A stretch of 64,000 nt of DNA from positions 39,628,537 to 39,692,536 of the forward strand of contig JAPTHN010000012.1 in NCBI GenBank assembly GCA_026936325.1, read 5' to 3'. The DNA comes from Platynereis dumerilii. Its lineage: Eukaryota; Annelida; Polychaeta; Phyllodocida; Nereididae. This document shows, in pieces, positions 35,701-46,700 of this stretch. Under the pieces are notes generated by a model. That model did no database searches and was not told the DNA's origin. It saw nothing but the letters and a program-made list of their open reading frames with translations. Position 1 is the stretch's first letter. Every line of letters starts with the position of its first letter. Position numbers and translations under genes: made by a program.

Positions 35701-35780
35701 GCAGTTCTTTTTATCATACTACCATTTTTCTGTGAAATACGATGAAAAATCAAAGCGTGCAAATAATTTTTGTGTTGACT
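32743..35780. other. 3 kb without recognised genes
   Basis: AT-rich sequence with several short open frames of 60-100 codons, such as 32997-33269 (+) and 34025-34249 (+). None has a signal peptide, domain motif or convincing splice sites. A G-run at 34560 and short imperfect repeats (GCGTGCAAATA near 35581 and 35755) are the only structure noticed. Confidence 0.4.
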
Positions 35781-36591
35781 GTATATACTTATCAGAAATA
35801 CATTGTGTGGTGCAAGACATATTTATATTTGATGAAGGGCACCATTTGTTTGAATATGTTGCACATAATAGCTAATGTGAACTTTTTTGCATGCATATAA
35901 CTCCAGTAAAATACTTTGTGACTTTCATTCACAAGTTGCAGACTCCAAATACTTTTTAGGTATGATTTACAGTCAGGGATATATCATATTCCGCCTCAAT
36001 CTACGTGTCCCTGGTGTTCCATAGATCATATTGCGTATGGCATTCAGGTGACAACTTGTATGAGCGCAGCTCATGGCTGCCGAAGGCAGCCATGAGCGAA
36101 GCTCACTTAGCACAAGGACAGTTCATTCTGTGTGGTGCTCCTGTCTGCAGTGACTGCCTGAACAGGAAGTGCCTGTAGTTGCCATAAAAGTGGAGCTAGT
36201 AGTTTAGTCAGAGTTTAGTTTGGTAAATAATTAAAATACCTCAAATATCTTCCAAAATAGCTTTAAAATTTCAGTCTTGTCGTATAACAATCTCCAATGA
36301 CATATTTCAAGGATTTAAATCAACATGTATATCAACATTGGAAATAATTATTTCCATACCCCTGATTGTAAGAAGTGACTGAGAATTAAAAGTCACCACA
36401 AAAGTTAATGACTTAAATGGCTCACCAAGTAAGAAATCATAACAACACTTAAGGTTACATTAATCGTCATTAACTATCAACAAATTATGTAACAGTTTAA
36501 TAGTAAACAGTCATCTCTGAATAGCTATGGTTTTATTGATCTCAGTTATGTAACATCAACAATTTAGTGCAATTTGTCTATTTATCTAATT

Positions 36592-36596
36592 ATCTG

Positions 36597-36642
<46 letters not shown>

Positions 36643-36655
36643 CATCTATCTATCC

Positions 36656-36694
<39 letters not shown>

Positions 36695-36725
36695 AATCTA
36701 TCAATCTGTCTAATCTTATCTATAG
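36592..36725. repeat. (TCTA)n microsatellite
   Basis: About 30 TCTA units with a few CATC and AATC variants, inside the part of block 1 that is absent from block 2. Confidence 0.93.
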
Positions 36726-37301
36726 ATCTGATCTTATCATTCTAATCTTATCTATCTGCTCATTTGCCCAGTACTTTAAAAAGATATGTTGGCCTTCTGC
36801 ATGGAATGTTGAAGATAATGCAGCAGTTTTCCGACAATGCTGCGCGAATTTCATGGCAGTGCCATTTACATAATTTATATTGAGGTGTTCTTGTGTTGCC
36901 TCCCTTGACAGATGTTCATCTTTGTTTATTGCTGAGGAATCACCTCCAAGACTGATGCCAAAAAAGTTCTCTCCTTCTTATTATTTTTGACTGATGGTGT
37001 TGTTACCTTTATTCAGGCCGTATGCTGGCAGGAGATACATAGATCTACTACTTTTTTGCCATTTGTTAACAATTTTTCTTATTATAGTCAAGTTAAATAC
37101 ACATAAACCAATGTATGCTAAATGTTATCATATGACATTTTTAGTCAACAAGCCATTCATGGGCAGCTCATTTAGTGCCCTCTCTATCTTTTCAAAAACA
37201 TTTGTTTTGCAAAAGGATACTGTCCAAAAAACATATAATTTATGTTTGACTTCATATCTCATTAAATAATCTATGAATTAATCTTGAATTGGAATTGATA
37301 T

Positions 37302-38746
37302 CACTGGTCAACGATGATTTTGCTACCTGAGGAAAAATACCTCTATAAACCTAATTCGAGCGTGCTGATTCCAAATCTGCAATCAGAATTGCTCCAGAAC
37401 GTCTAGATTTTGAGTTATGCCCATGTTAATATTTGGCAAGCAAGCAGGCGTGAGAGCAATACGTGTGTAAAAGAAATGTGTTCTCAGCTATGAAAAATTT
37501 AGATTTAGAATTTATTTTAGCATTTGTAGAGATGAGTTTAATATCCTGAATCAAAATATGACCTAATTGTTTACTTAGACTTCTCCAACTACAAATATTT
37601 GAGGGTAAGAGGTGCCAAAAATTGGCGATTTTTACTAAGAAACCTCTGGTTGGTTTATAACTATTTCAAAATATGAAAGTTTTGTATGAAGTGCTACAAC
37701 CAGTAACTTAAACCAATGTCTGAGCTACTAAGGACCCACTTTGCCCAAAAAAAATGTACTGATAATTTTATATTAACAAATTTGATTAAAAAAATTTTTG
37801 GAAAATTAATGCTTTTTCCCAATCTGATCTAGAATGTCCAATTTTAAATGCTCAGCAGCATATATTTGCCCAAAGTTATGTCAAATCACACTCCACCTAC
37901 AGAAGCTCAGGTTCTGAAGGGACTGCTTGATCATCCTTAAAGAAGGGGCAATGTGAACCACATAAATTTTTGCAAATTTGATGATTTAATTCTCTGCGAT
38001 TTGATTTCTTTTTGACAAAAATTGTTGGTTTGAGGAAAACAGTATTGAATACAGTTAAAACTATGTCAAACTTTAGGCACTGCTCTACACAGTGGCTGAG
38101 GCTGGCTCTGTGGGCAGTGTAGTTGCATTAGAATGTGGTATTTGGAATTATATCTGCATTACCTGACCCTTCCAACCAGAACATTAATAATAAATAGCAT
38201 AATAATAACATTTTAATTTCAAATTTATTGCATCTCATTTTCCATCAATTGTTTTCATATTCTTCATAAAAAATCCAATCATCATAAGAAATTACTAAGA
38301 TATGTTTTTCTTACACTCAGAAACTATAATTTATCAGTAGGAGTTGCACATTCGCCATTTTCATATTTCCAAATGGCAATATATTGCACAATAACAATTT
38401 TGCAAAAAATCGCCTATTTCTGGAGCCTGTCACCTTTGAATTTTTGCATCTGGACCTGTCTGATTGAAATAGTTTGGCTATATATTGTTTCAGCACCTTA
38501 AAATAACTTATGTAAATACTAAGATATGCTTACTTTCTAGTATTCAACAGTACAGAGTGCATTTCTTTTACGCGTGAATTGCTCTCACACTTGTTTATTT
38601 GCCAAATATTGACATAGCCATAACTCAAAATCTAGACGTTCTGGAGAAATTCTGCTTTCAGATTTGGAATCAGCATGCTCGAATTAGGTTTATAGAGGTA
38701 TTTTTCCTCAGGTAGCAGACGGAAAATTTTTTCTTGTTGACCAGTG
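37302..38746. mobile_element. 1.45-kb palindromic element, CACTGGTCAAC termini, TAT duplication
   Basis: CACTGGTCAAC at the left pairs with GTTGACCAGTG at the right. The arms of at least 200 bp contain GCTACCTGAGGAAAAATACC, CTCTATAAACCTAATTCGAG and CAGAACGTCTAGATTTTGAG in inverted pairs. Weaker pairing (for example GGCGATTTTT near 37626 against its inverse near 38410) reaches further in. TAT is present at both edges and the matching place in block 2 (near 44197) has no insert. CACT(A/G) ends with a 3-bp duplication fit CACTA/EnSpm elements. There is no transposase frame. Confidence 0.82.
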
Positions 38747-40336
38747 TATTATATCACAGACACTTCCTATACTCCACAACTAAAAAAGGAATTTTTAGGC
38801 AGGGTGAATTTCTCTAAATTTGATCTTCCTTTCAAATTGAGGAAACGGCATTCATTATAAGAAAGTTTTATTTCAATTTTCAAGGTGCTTTCAAGGATTC
38901 AAAGTGCTTCTTTACATCATTATTGCCAGACTTGTATATATCAAATATATTCTGAACTTGAGGAAAAAACTACTATACAACACTGGCAGCATGTGATCAC
39001 GAGATAAAGGTATTTCATATTTGGAATAAGACGGAGGCATCGTTCCCGTTTTCATATACATGTAAAGAAAAAATTACATATATGCTTTCTGTTAAGAATA
39101 TTTATTTCTTCATTGCACATTTCTTTCATACAAAATCATTCTTAAAAAGATTGGCCAATTTAAAGATATGCCGGTCCTCCTCTTTAGAACCAATAGCAGC
39201 CATGGACTATATCGCCATGGAGACACTAACAGCTTCTACTGTGTATGACAAATTATACCATACCTATGAGCCATCAGCCAATCGGAAGCCTGTATTTGGC
39301 TGGTATATATCATATATTCTTTGTTGTTCACTTATACGCCCATGGGAGTATATAGGATATATAAGCCTCATTGTTTAACAAAGCTCACAACAAAAACAGC
39401 AAAACTGTACCAAACAGTGAATTCGCCAACAAAAGTTCAACAAAAATAAAACAAAAGTATTATAAAAACGGACCGTCTACGACAAATCTGTTAATCCTTT
39501 AATTTGACCCCAATTAAGATTTTAATGTCAATAACACAACTCAGGGTCAACCATATTAGATCTCAGGGAGGGGGAGGAAGCTTTGAAGTTGTTTTTTTTA
39601 AATAAATAATTCCTTGTCTGTCTAGTTTGGTAAGATAAATTAATTCCTTTTGAGTAGTCTTGAATTAAGTGGTGGAGGTATTTCGTTTGATTTAGAAAAG
39701 AATATTTGAGGACGTCATACACTCAAAATAAATTGGCCCAATTACCTCTGCAGTTTCCATGAAATAAATAATTTTGTGTCCATTAAAACTCAAACACCCC
39801 TTTCTCATCTGATGGTTACAACCTTACAATCCAAATGCATATATTCTTCTGGGTTTTTAAAAAATTGTTGTCCACAATTTATCTTCTGCCTACAATTTTC
39901 CCCCATATATTTTTTTTCCCAATTCCCCTCCCCCCAATTTTTTACCAAAATTATTTGTTCCAATCTTTTTCTGTATAGATTTCTTTTTTATTTTCCCATT
40001 CCATCCCTAGATAGTTTTCCTTTTTTTTGTCGCAGACATTGCCCCCAAATTTTTTGCCATTTGCCTCTCAAATTTTTCTTTTTACTTTTTTTTCATCAAA
40101 TTTTTTTCCTAGAATTTTTTCCACATTTTGCGTTTTTTTTTTTTAAATTTCTTTTATTCAAAGAAATTTCAGTATATAAAACATGATTCTTTTCAGATGC
40201 TTTCATGTTATTAAATTAAACCCAAGTGACAAATTGTTTGTCGCTGTTTTCTTTTTCTCTCAAATCCTTCTTGTTTTATTTTCTTTTTTAAATCTCTTAA
40301 GTTTTTGTTTTATTTTGTTTTGTTTGAGGTATAAGT

Positions 40337-40430
40337 CAGTTATATCCCTTGTTTTCGTGAATATGTGATAATCCTCGGCTGACGCCTCGGATATATCACA
40401 TATTCACTCAAACGCGGGATATAACTAGTA
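40337..40430. repeat. Hairpin element, 94 bp
   Basis: CAGTTATATCCCTTGTTTTC at the left pairs with CGCGGGATATAACTAG at the right, and GTGAATATGTGATAATCC pairs with GGATATATCACATATTCAC. The layout resembles the hairpin at 24664 although the outer sequence differs. It closes the segment (39250-40430) that block 1 has and block 2 lacks. The rest of that segment is T-rich with no gene seen. Confidence 0.75.
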
Positions 40431-42100
40431 CGTATAGCTATCATTCCATCCTGCTTATCTCAACAACTAATTGCACAATGGCAGCTTCTGAGTGGATTTT
40501 TTGGAATTTCTCGTTACAGTGAGCCCAAATATCTCCATTATATTTTCCTTCCCAACAATTACAAAGCAATTTTGTCTATCACAGAGGCTGGCTGTTAGAA
40601 TTTTTGCCTAAATGGTCCGTAAAATGGTCAAATTTGGGGGAAATTGAAACCTGTGAGAAAACTATCAACAGCGAAAGTGTGAGGAGTAATTTCCTGTCAG
40701 TGCAACAAGATGAGTTTGAAGGTCAAAAAGGTCAGAGATGTGGTCAGCATGCTGAGGCTGAGAAAGGTCTGATGAAGATTATCTTGGCAAAGAAGCCATG
40801 GTACAGATAGGCGTGAATAGTGATGTCCGCAAGTTGTACATAGACATCTGTCACTTTTCACGGCCATTTTCTGAGATGGCCTCCAATGTGTGGTTATGGA
40901 TGTTTATGAACGATATTGCAAAACTATTCACCATTGCAAAGTGATTTATTTTTGATTATGTTTTAACCATGCATACTGACTTTGTTCAACTGGTCACTGA
41001 TAATGTTATTTTGGAATTTGTTGGGAAATTGAAACCTGTTAGAAAACTATCAACAGCGCAAGTGTCAAGAGCAATATCCTGTCAGTATAACCAGATGAGT
41101 TGGAAGGTCAAAAGGGGTCAGAGATGTGGTCAGCTTGTGGATGGTGAGGGAAGTTTGGGATGTAGATTATATTCGCTTAACAGGGCACTATTCAGATAGA
41201 ATGAGTAGTGCAGCCCTCAAAGTGAGATCTTGGTACTCATAATAATCTCTTGCAGGCTTTAAACAAACCGTTATCAGTGGTATATGTATATACTATACAG
41301 GCACTCATTTATAAAAATGAAAAAGTGACTTGAATCCAGAATATATGCCAAAGTACACAAGGCTATCATTTAGAAAAACTGAGATGAATTCCACTCTGGA
41401 TAGCCTATTCTGTATCACCCACTTTTTAATTATTGCGATTAGTTTCCATCTGAACTATAGTTAACACGAATACACTCTGAATGATAATTATTTAAACATT
41501 TTTTCTACTTTGCAAAAGTTGGTTCTATATCAGTAAAATAGTCCATTATCATGCTTGTGGTCATTCTGTGGCTCAAAGTCATGCATATTATACTCAATAG
41601 CTAATTCGTAGCTTTTGGGGTAAATTGATGGATTTTCTGAATTAGTAGTCACATAATACTTTGTTGAATAATTTCCTTTTGAAATACTATAATATATATG
41701 TATATAGGATTTTATCAGAAATAACATAACATTGATTTGATAAACAGGTCTCTCATCATTTGACAAAACGAAATATTTTTATTTTTGTTTTATTCATAAT
41801 TTACAAAAAAGGAAATATTATGTATTTCCATATGCTTATCAGAAATATATTGTATGGTTCAAGAGATATAAATAATTGATAAAGGGCCCTATACACGAGA
41901 ATGTTTTGCAAATACTAGCTGTTCTAATGCACACTTTTTCGGATGCAAGCTCTGTAACTCCTGTAAAATGTTTTGTGACTTTTATTCAAAAGTTGCAGAC
42001 TAAATATATTTTTGAGCATGATCTATAGTCAGCGATATATCTTACTCTGCCTTCTCAGTCAGCTTGCCCCTGGTGTTACATAGATCATATTGTGGATGGT

Positions 42101-42372
42101 TTTGTTTGTTTGTTTGTTTGTGTTTTACGCCTCAACAGCACCTTAGTGGGCTATATCGAGGCAGGCGATCGCCGTATGATGATGAGATGAGAAGACTGTG
42201 AGTCTGGTACATACCCTATTAATTCAGGGATGCCCAGGGTCTTTCAGTTGCCCCAGCATAGAACACTGGATAAAACCCGCCTCCATTTAATGTCCCATGG
42301 GCTCGGACTAAATTGAGTTCCGGGGTGGGATTCGAACCCACGCCCTCAGAGCCAGTGGTTGTGCAAACAAGC
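42101..42372 (-). mobile_element. tRNA-derived SINE with 15-bp target duplication
   Basis: CATATTGTGGATGGT is present exactly at 42086-42100 and 42373-42387. On the - strand the head carries a pol III B-box-like GGTTCGAATCC (42328-42338 on the + strand), preceded by GGCTCTGAGGGCGTGG. The element ends in a (CAAA)n tail, seen as GTTTGTTTGTTTG at 42103-42121. This is the layout of a tRNA-derived SINE. The A box is not clear, so promoter activity is doubtful. Confidence 0.88.
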
Positions 42373-42623
42373 CATATTGTGGATGGTATTCGGGTGACAA
42401 GTTGCAAATTGAGGTGTTCTTTTGTTGCTTTCCTTGACAGATGCTCATCTCCGCTTATTGCTGAGGAATCACCTCCAAGACAGATGCCAAAAAAAGTTCT
42501 CTCCTTTTTTATTATTTTTGACTGATGATGCTGTTGCCAAGGATTAATTTGGTTGACTCTGGCATGTCTGACATCTGTGCCTCTTATTCTTCCACATTGT
42601 ACACATTCACGGTCATTCAACGT

Positions 42624-43758
42624 CTTCTTCTTCTTCTGTTACGCTCTTCCGTCTTTAGACATAGCGCGGCGCACCACAGCCTGCCAAATACTTCTATTTT
42701 TAGCTAACTGCTCATGATCAAAACATTCATATGTGTAATTATTCCTACCATTACCATTTACAACTGTAACATTTATACTTAGCTTATCAAGATCTTTGTC
42801 CACTAATTTCAGCCAGGTCTGTTTCTGCCCTCCCCTTGGTTTTTGAACATATTTTCTCGCTTCTCTTAGCGCTCCCTTTGCTGGGGTTTCTTCCGGTAGT
42901 CTCAATAAATGTCCATACCACTGTAATCTTCTTTCTTTAACACTCTTACTCCATGGATTTAACTTGGTTCTTCTGTACAATTCTTCGTTTGATATCCTAT
43001 CTTGCCATGTTATTTCTAGGATCTTTCGCAGCATTTTTCTTTGAAATACGTCAACGTCATTCTCTATTTGTTTAGTCACTGTCCATAACTCGCAGTTGTA
43101 TAAAAATATACTTTCTACGTGACTACGGAAAAGTCTGATTTTAACCTTTTTCGACACTTTCTTGCTTTCCAAGATTTTCTTCAACTGGTTGTAAGCAGCT
43201 ATGGCTAAAATTTTTCTCCTGTTGATGTCATTTCTTGTGTCTAGAAGGCTTCCTAAATATTTGCATTTTTTCCAGCTTTCGTCTTCTCCCCTTTTAACTT
43301 CATATTCTTCTGTTTTACCATCATTCACTTGTAAATTTTTCTCTTTTAAAATGACTGGGACTGTTTTTCTGATATCTTCAATTCTTTCTTTATCATTCGT
43401 TATCCATGCTGTATCATCTGCGTATTGTTGATCAATCATTAATAGTCTACTGCTGTATTTTGTATATCTGTGATCTTCAATGTGTGGTGGTATCATAATT
43501 CCTTGCGTTGATTTCAGAGCTTCGGCTAAATATATAATGAAGAAGATTGGACTCAGACAATCACCCTGTGGTACACCCACATTTGTGACAATCTCTTCTC
43601 CTAAAGTTTTCCCTATTCTGACCCTCAGCTTGACGTCTTCTATCAAAATCTTAATCATGTGCAATTCATCTTCATTTAGTATTTCTTTCAAAGTTTTCAT
43701 CAGTTCAGATCTCCTAACTGTATCGAACGCTTTTGACATGTCCAGCATAAGTAGAATA
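42624..43758 (-). mobile_element. RTE-like LINE, 5'-truncated, 369-codon open frame
   Basis: The 9-bp duplication ATTCAACGT lies at 42615-42623 and 43759-43767. The - strand frame starts at MLDMSKAFDTVRRSEL and includes GVPQGDCLSPIFFIIYLAEA, the QQYADDTAW active site, KYLGSLLDTRNDINRRKILA, RRLQWYGHLLRLPEETPAKG, and ends VVRRAMSKDGRA. The 3' end has almost no untranslated region and a GAA-type repeat tail, as in RTE-group LINEs, though I cannot fix the clade. The frame is open to the truncation point, so this copy is fairly young. It is closely similar to the element at 61614-63976. Confidence 0.93.
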
Positions 43759-45029
43759 ATTCAACGTATATCAATGCTGAGGAATTACCTCCAAGACAGA
43801 TGCCAAAAACGTTCACTCCTCCTTATTACTTTTTGTTGATTGTGTTATGTCAAAGGTTAAGTTGGTAGTATTTAATTTTCAATGTATCCATATATTGATA
43901 AAAAAAATAAAATATGAATATTTTGCATCATTGAGATATTTTTCCTCGCGATAAATTCCCACCAGGGGCGGATGGCAACTTTTCTTCTTTCTGTAAAGTT
44001 ATCACAGATCAGCCAGTGTATGGAAATTTTTTCTTATGATATATTTACTCAACAAACCATTAACAGGCAGCTCATTTAATGCCCTTTCTGTCTTTTCAAG
44101 CACTTTCAGTTTGCAAAAGAATGCAGTCTTAAATGTCGTATTTGTTTGACTTCACATCTTAGTAAATGATGTATGATTTTTCAGTTGAAGTGGAATTAAT
44201 ATCATTTCAAAGACATTTCCTATACTCCGTGCACATTCTGCACAACTAAAAAAGGGAATTTGAAGATGCATTTTAGGCAGGGTGCATTTCTCTAAAATGT
44301 TATCTAACTTCCAAATTGAGGAAACTGCATGCATCGTAAGAAAGTTTTTCAAGGCTCCTTCAAGGATTCAAAGTGTTTCTTTACATCATTATTGACAGAC
44401 TTGTATGTAAGATATACAATGAACCTTAGGAACATATCTACAATGCAACACTGACAGCAAGTGATCACAAGATACCGGTATTTGAAATTTTTTTAAACGT
44501 GGAAGGGATCGTTCCCATGTACATATATTTCAAGAAAAATAGCTTTGTCAATTGAATCTTTCTGTCCCTGTTAATCTTTCATTGCACATTTCTTTTATAA
44601 CAAGTCATTGTTAAAAAGTTAGGAAAGAGATATGCAGGGCCTCCTCTTCAGAACCAATGGCAACAGTCAACTAAACATTTGTATCACCATGGAGACACAG
44701 ACAGCTCTTACAGTGAATGACAAAGGAGATGTCGTTCCATCCTGCTTATCTCAACCACCAATTTCACAATGACAGCTTTGGAATAGAGGTTTCTTTTGCA
44801 ATTTCTCGTTACAGTGAGTCACAATCTCTCGATTACATTTTCCTTCCTAACAATTGCAAAGCAATTTTGTCTATCACAGAGTCTGGCTGTTAGAATCTTT
44901 GCCTAAATGTTCGCTAATATGCTGGAATTTGTTAGGAAATTGAAACCTGTGTGAAAACTATCAACAGTCTAAGTGTCAAGAGTAATTCCTGTCAGTGTAA
45001 CAAGATGAGTTTGACGGTCGAAAGAATAG

Positions 45030-45259
45030 AATATGTCCTTCAAAAGGCTTTCAAACTCCAAGACAGAAACATGAAGTTTGTCAGCGGCGGAAATAACGTC
45101 AAACTCCATTCTTGCACTCTTAATGCGTGCTCCATGCAGTTAGTTGAAGAATGCTGCCCGTTCTTTCAATTCAGCCTTGAGACATGCACCTGCCAACTAT
45201 TCAACACTCCGGGCACAAAAGTTTTCGACAGCAATTTCAACATATATTCCATCGACTAG
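45030..45259 (+). pseudogene. Gene A last-exon paralogue (PAN/apple-like)
   Basis: The frame reads EYVLQKAFKLQDRNMKFVSG, then GNNVKLHSCTLNACSMQ, LVEECCPFFQFSLETCTCQL and FNTPGTKVFDSNFNIYSID with TAG at 45257. It matches gene A exon 3 over its whole length with the cysteine pattern kept, except that the RQC cysteine has become Leu in MQLVEE. The homology starts abruptly after GTCGAAAGAATA at 45032, and upstream is segmental-duplication sequence. The phase-1 acceptor of exon 3 is not preserved. I therefore favour a truncated copy, although a new acceptor such as CCTGTCAG at 44998 cannot be excluded. Confidence 0.65.
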
Positions 45260-45507
45260 GTTCTCGTCATACAGGTGTGCAGTGCCCATGTAAAGCAGGG
45301 CTTTGGAGTCAGAGTGCCGTGAACCATAAGCAGGCATGATGTCCAAATTTTCTGCCAGCCAGCAGTTTCTTTTTTAGCCATGACTTATTTTAGCTGGCTA
45401 GCAGCCATGAAGATAAAGAAATTCAAAGATTTTTGACATTGTGTGTACATTCTTGATGTAAAATAGTCTAAACAAGTTACGTTTCTGTACAGTCAAGGAT
45501 TTTTTTA

Positions 45508-45908
45508 CACCCTTGCTCATAAATATGGAATACTTCAACATTCTCCATTGAAATTGATAACTTCGGCAACTTCTGCTGGAGCACAAGATGGTCTGATTCA
45601 ATCGTAACTACTTCCAATGACCACTAAAGGGAACAACATGCTGTCAATTAAAATGCATGCTGCGGCGTTAACCCCAGGACAAGTTGCAGCAGCATGAAAT
45701 ATGGAAATTCAGGGGGTTTTTTAAGGTGAGGTGCTTTCAATCAAAAATTAAAAATTCTTGCAAAAAATGTAGTTGAGGCTTCCAAAGAGTGATTATAGAG
45801 GATGAATTGACCTTTAAAATGGACCTTGTTTACATTCACACTCTTAAATTTACTTTTATTAGACACTTTTTTTCCAAAAAAAATATTCCATATTTATGAG
45901 CAGGAGTG
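45508..45908. mobile_element. Tc1-type non-autonomous element, 401 bp
   Basis: TA|CACCCTTGCTCATAAATATGG at the left pairs with CCATATTTATGAGCAGGAGTG|TA at the right, 21 bp with few mismatches. The paralogous flank near 19490 (GAAGGACTTTTTATCATC) has no insert, so the boundaries are confirmed within the window. There is no transposase. Confidence 0.9.
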
Positions 45909-45993
45909 TATTATCGACTTTCATCATTCATTTAGTGAATTTTGTACATGTATGTATATTCGATTTTCAAATTATTGGCTTCATCATTGTAAG

Positions 45994-46098
45994 AAACAAC
46001 CTTCAAGATGAAAACATGAAATTTGTCAGTGGCGGAAATGACGTCCAGTCCTGCACTCTAAATGCTTGTTCAATGCAGTGTGTTGAAAAATGTGAGTA
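45994..46098 (+). pseudogene. Third fragment of the gene A last exon
   Basis: NLQDENMKFVSGGNDV followed by SCTLNACSMQCVEKCE matches the first half of gene A exon 3, with a small gap after the GNDV block. The homology stops at TGTTGAAAAATG. It follows the duplicated 3' flank directly, suggesting tandem copies of an exon-plus-flank unit. Confidence 0.75.
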
Positions 46099-46136
46099 GT
46101 ATTAGGTACAGCAAAAATTAGATTTGACCTACCAGT

Positions 46137-46700
46137 ATTGCTACTCAACTGTGAATGCCACCTGGTGTTGATGTTGTTTGATATATCAAAGGATGTGTTG
46201 CATTTACACAATTGTGGGACTTACTTATGAAGTTGTAAATTACTATGATATTTGTGATAGGTTATTCACCATGGCAGCAGGAATATGTGATTTATCACCT
46301 GGGGGCTTTAGGAGGTGTGATAAATACATGTTCCTGATCCCGTGGTGAATAACTGGCTCATGCCATGAGGCAAAACACTCGAATAATCAAACATGAGAGG
46401 ATAAGTGGACAAAAAAGAATTTGGGATTTTTCAAAGTAAAATACTGGCATGTGATTAGCTGAAAGAGGTATTGGATGGTATAAGGCATCTTATACATGCC
46501 AGTATTTCTGGATGGTAAATTCCACATTATTTGTTGTCCACTTATCTTCTCATGTTTGAGTGTTTGTCTCATGGTATAAGCCAGTTATTCACCATGGGAT
46601 CAGGAGTAGGCCTACGTGTTTATCACACCTTGGGCTGAAGCCCTCTTGTGATAAATCAAATATTCCCTCCACTGTGGTGAATACATGTAACCTATACTTA
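46137..46700. mobile_element. Two-armed foldback element with hairpins in each arm
   Basis: The left arm (46255-46475) and right arm (46490-46700) are inverse: GTTATTCACCATGG occurs near 46261 and inverted variants near 46346 and 46583; AAACATGAGAGGATAAGTGG near 46388 pairs with CCACTTATCTTCTCATGTTT near 46538; and ATACTGGCATGT near 46441 pairs with ACATGCCAGTAT near 46493. Each arm also contains its own hairpin of about 110 bp. A one-armed relative is at 24847-25195. Confidence 0.8.

Larger units (their letters stand above)
35790..40760. repeat. Segmental duplicate, block 1
   Basis: Diverged but collinear with block 2 (41820-45020). The anchors are: 35793 CTTATCAGAAATACATTG with 41836; 36000 CCCTGGTGTTCCATAGATCATAT with 42070; 36920 GCTGAGGAATCACCTCCAAG with 42459; 37155 GGCAGCTCATTTAGTGCCC with 44072; 38885 TTCAAGGATTCAAAGTG with 44360; and 40450 CATCCTGCTTATCTCAAC with 44737. 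Relative to block 2 it holds extra sequence at 36058-36866, 37302-38746 and about 39250-40430. A short part (40630-40760) is repeated again at 41015-41140. Confidence 0.88.
41820..45020. repeat. Segmental duplicate, block 2
   Basis: Partner of block 1, starting at TATTTCCATATGCTTATCAG and ending at the TCAAGAGTAATTCCTGTCAG region near 44998. It holds a SINE at 42101-42372 and a LINE at 42624-43758 that block 1 lacks, each with its own target duplication. The phrase around GAGGAATCACCTCCAAGACAG occurs at 42462 and again, diverged, at 43777. The end of the block runs into a copy of the gene A last exon. Confidence 0.88.

Noticed and set aside
39776-40186. 136-codon + strand frame in T-rich sequence
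   Set aside because: Low-complexity Phe/Leu/Ser peptide from T-rich DNA, with no splice context or domain.
42328-42345. Functional tRNA gene
   Set aside because: Only the B-box half is convincing, and the sequence lies inside a SINE with a tail and target duplication.
42219-42620. 133-codon - strand frame near the SINE
   Set aside because: It runs across the SINE and unrelated flanking DNA and has no domain, so it is a chance frame.
44998-45032. A working splice acceptor for the exon copy at 45030
   Set aside because: CCTGTCAG is possible, but in the phase used by gene A it meets a TAA at once, and the exon homology begins without the ancestral acceptor.
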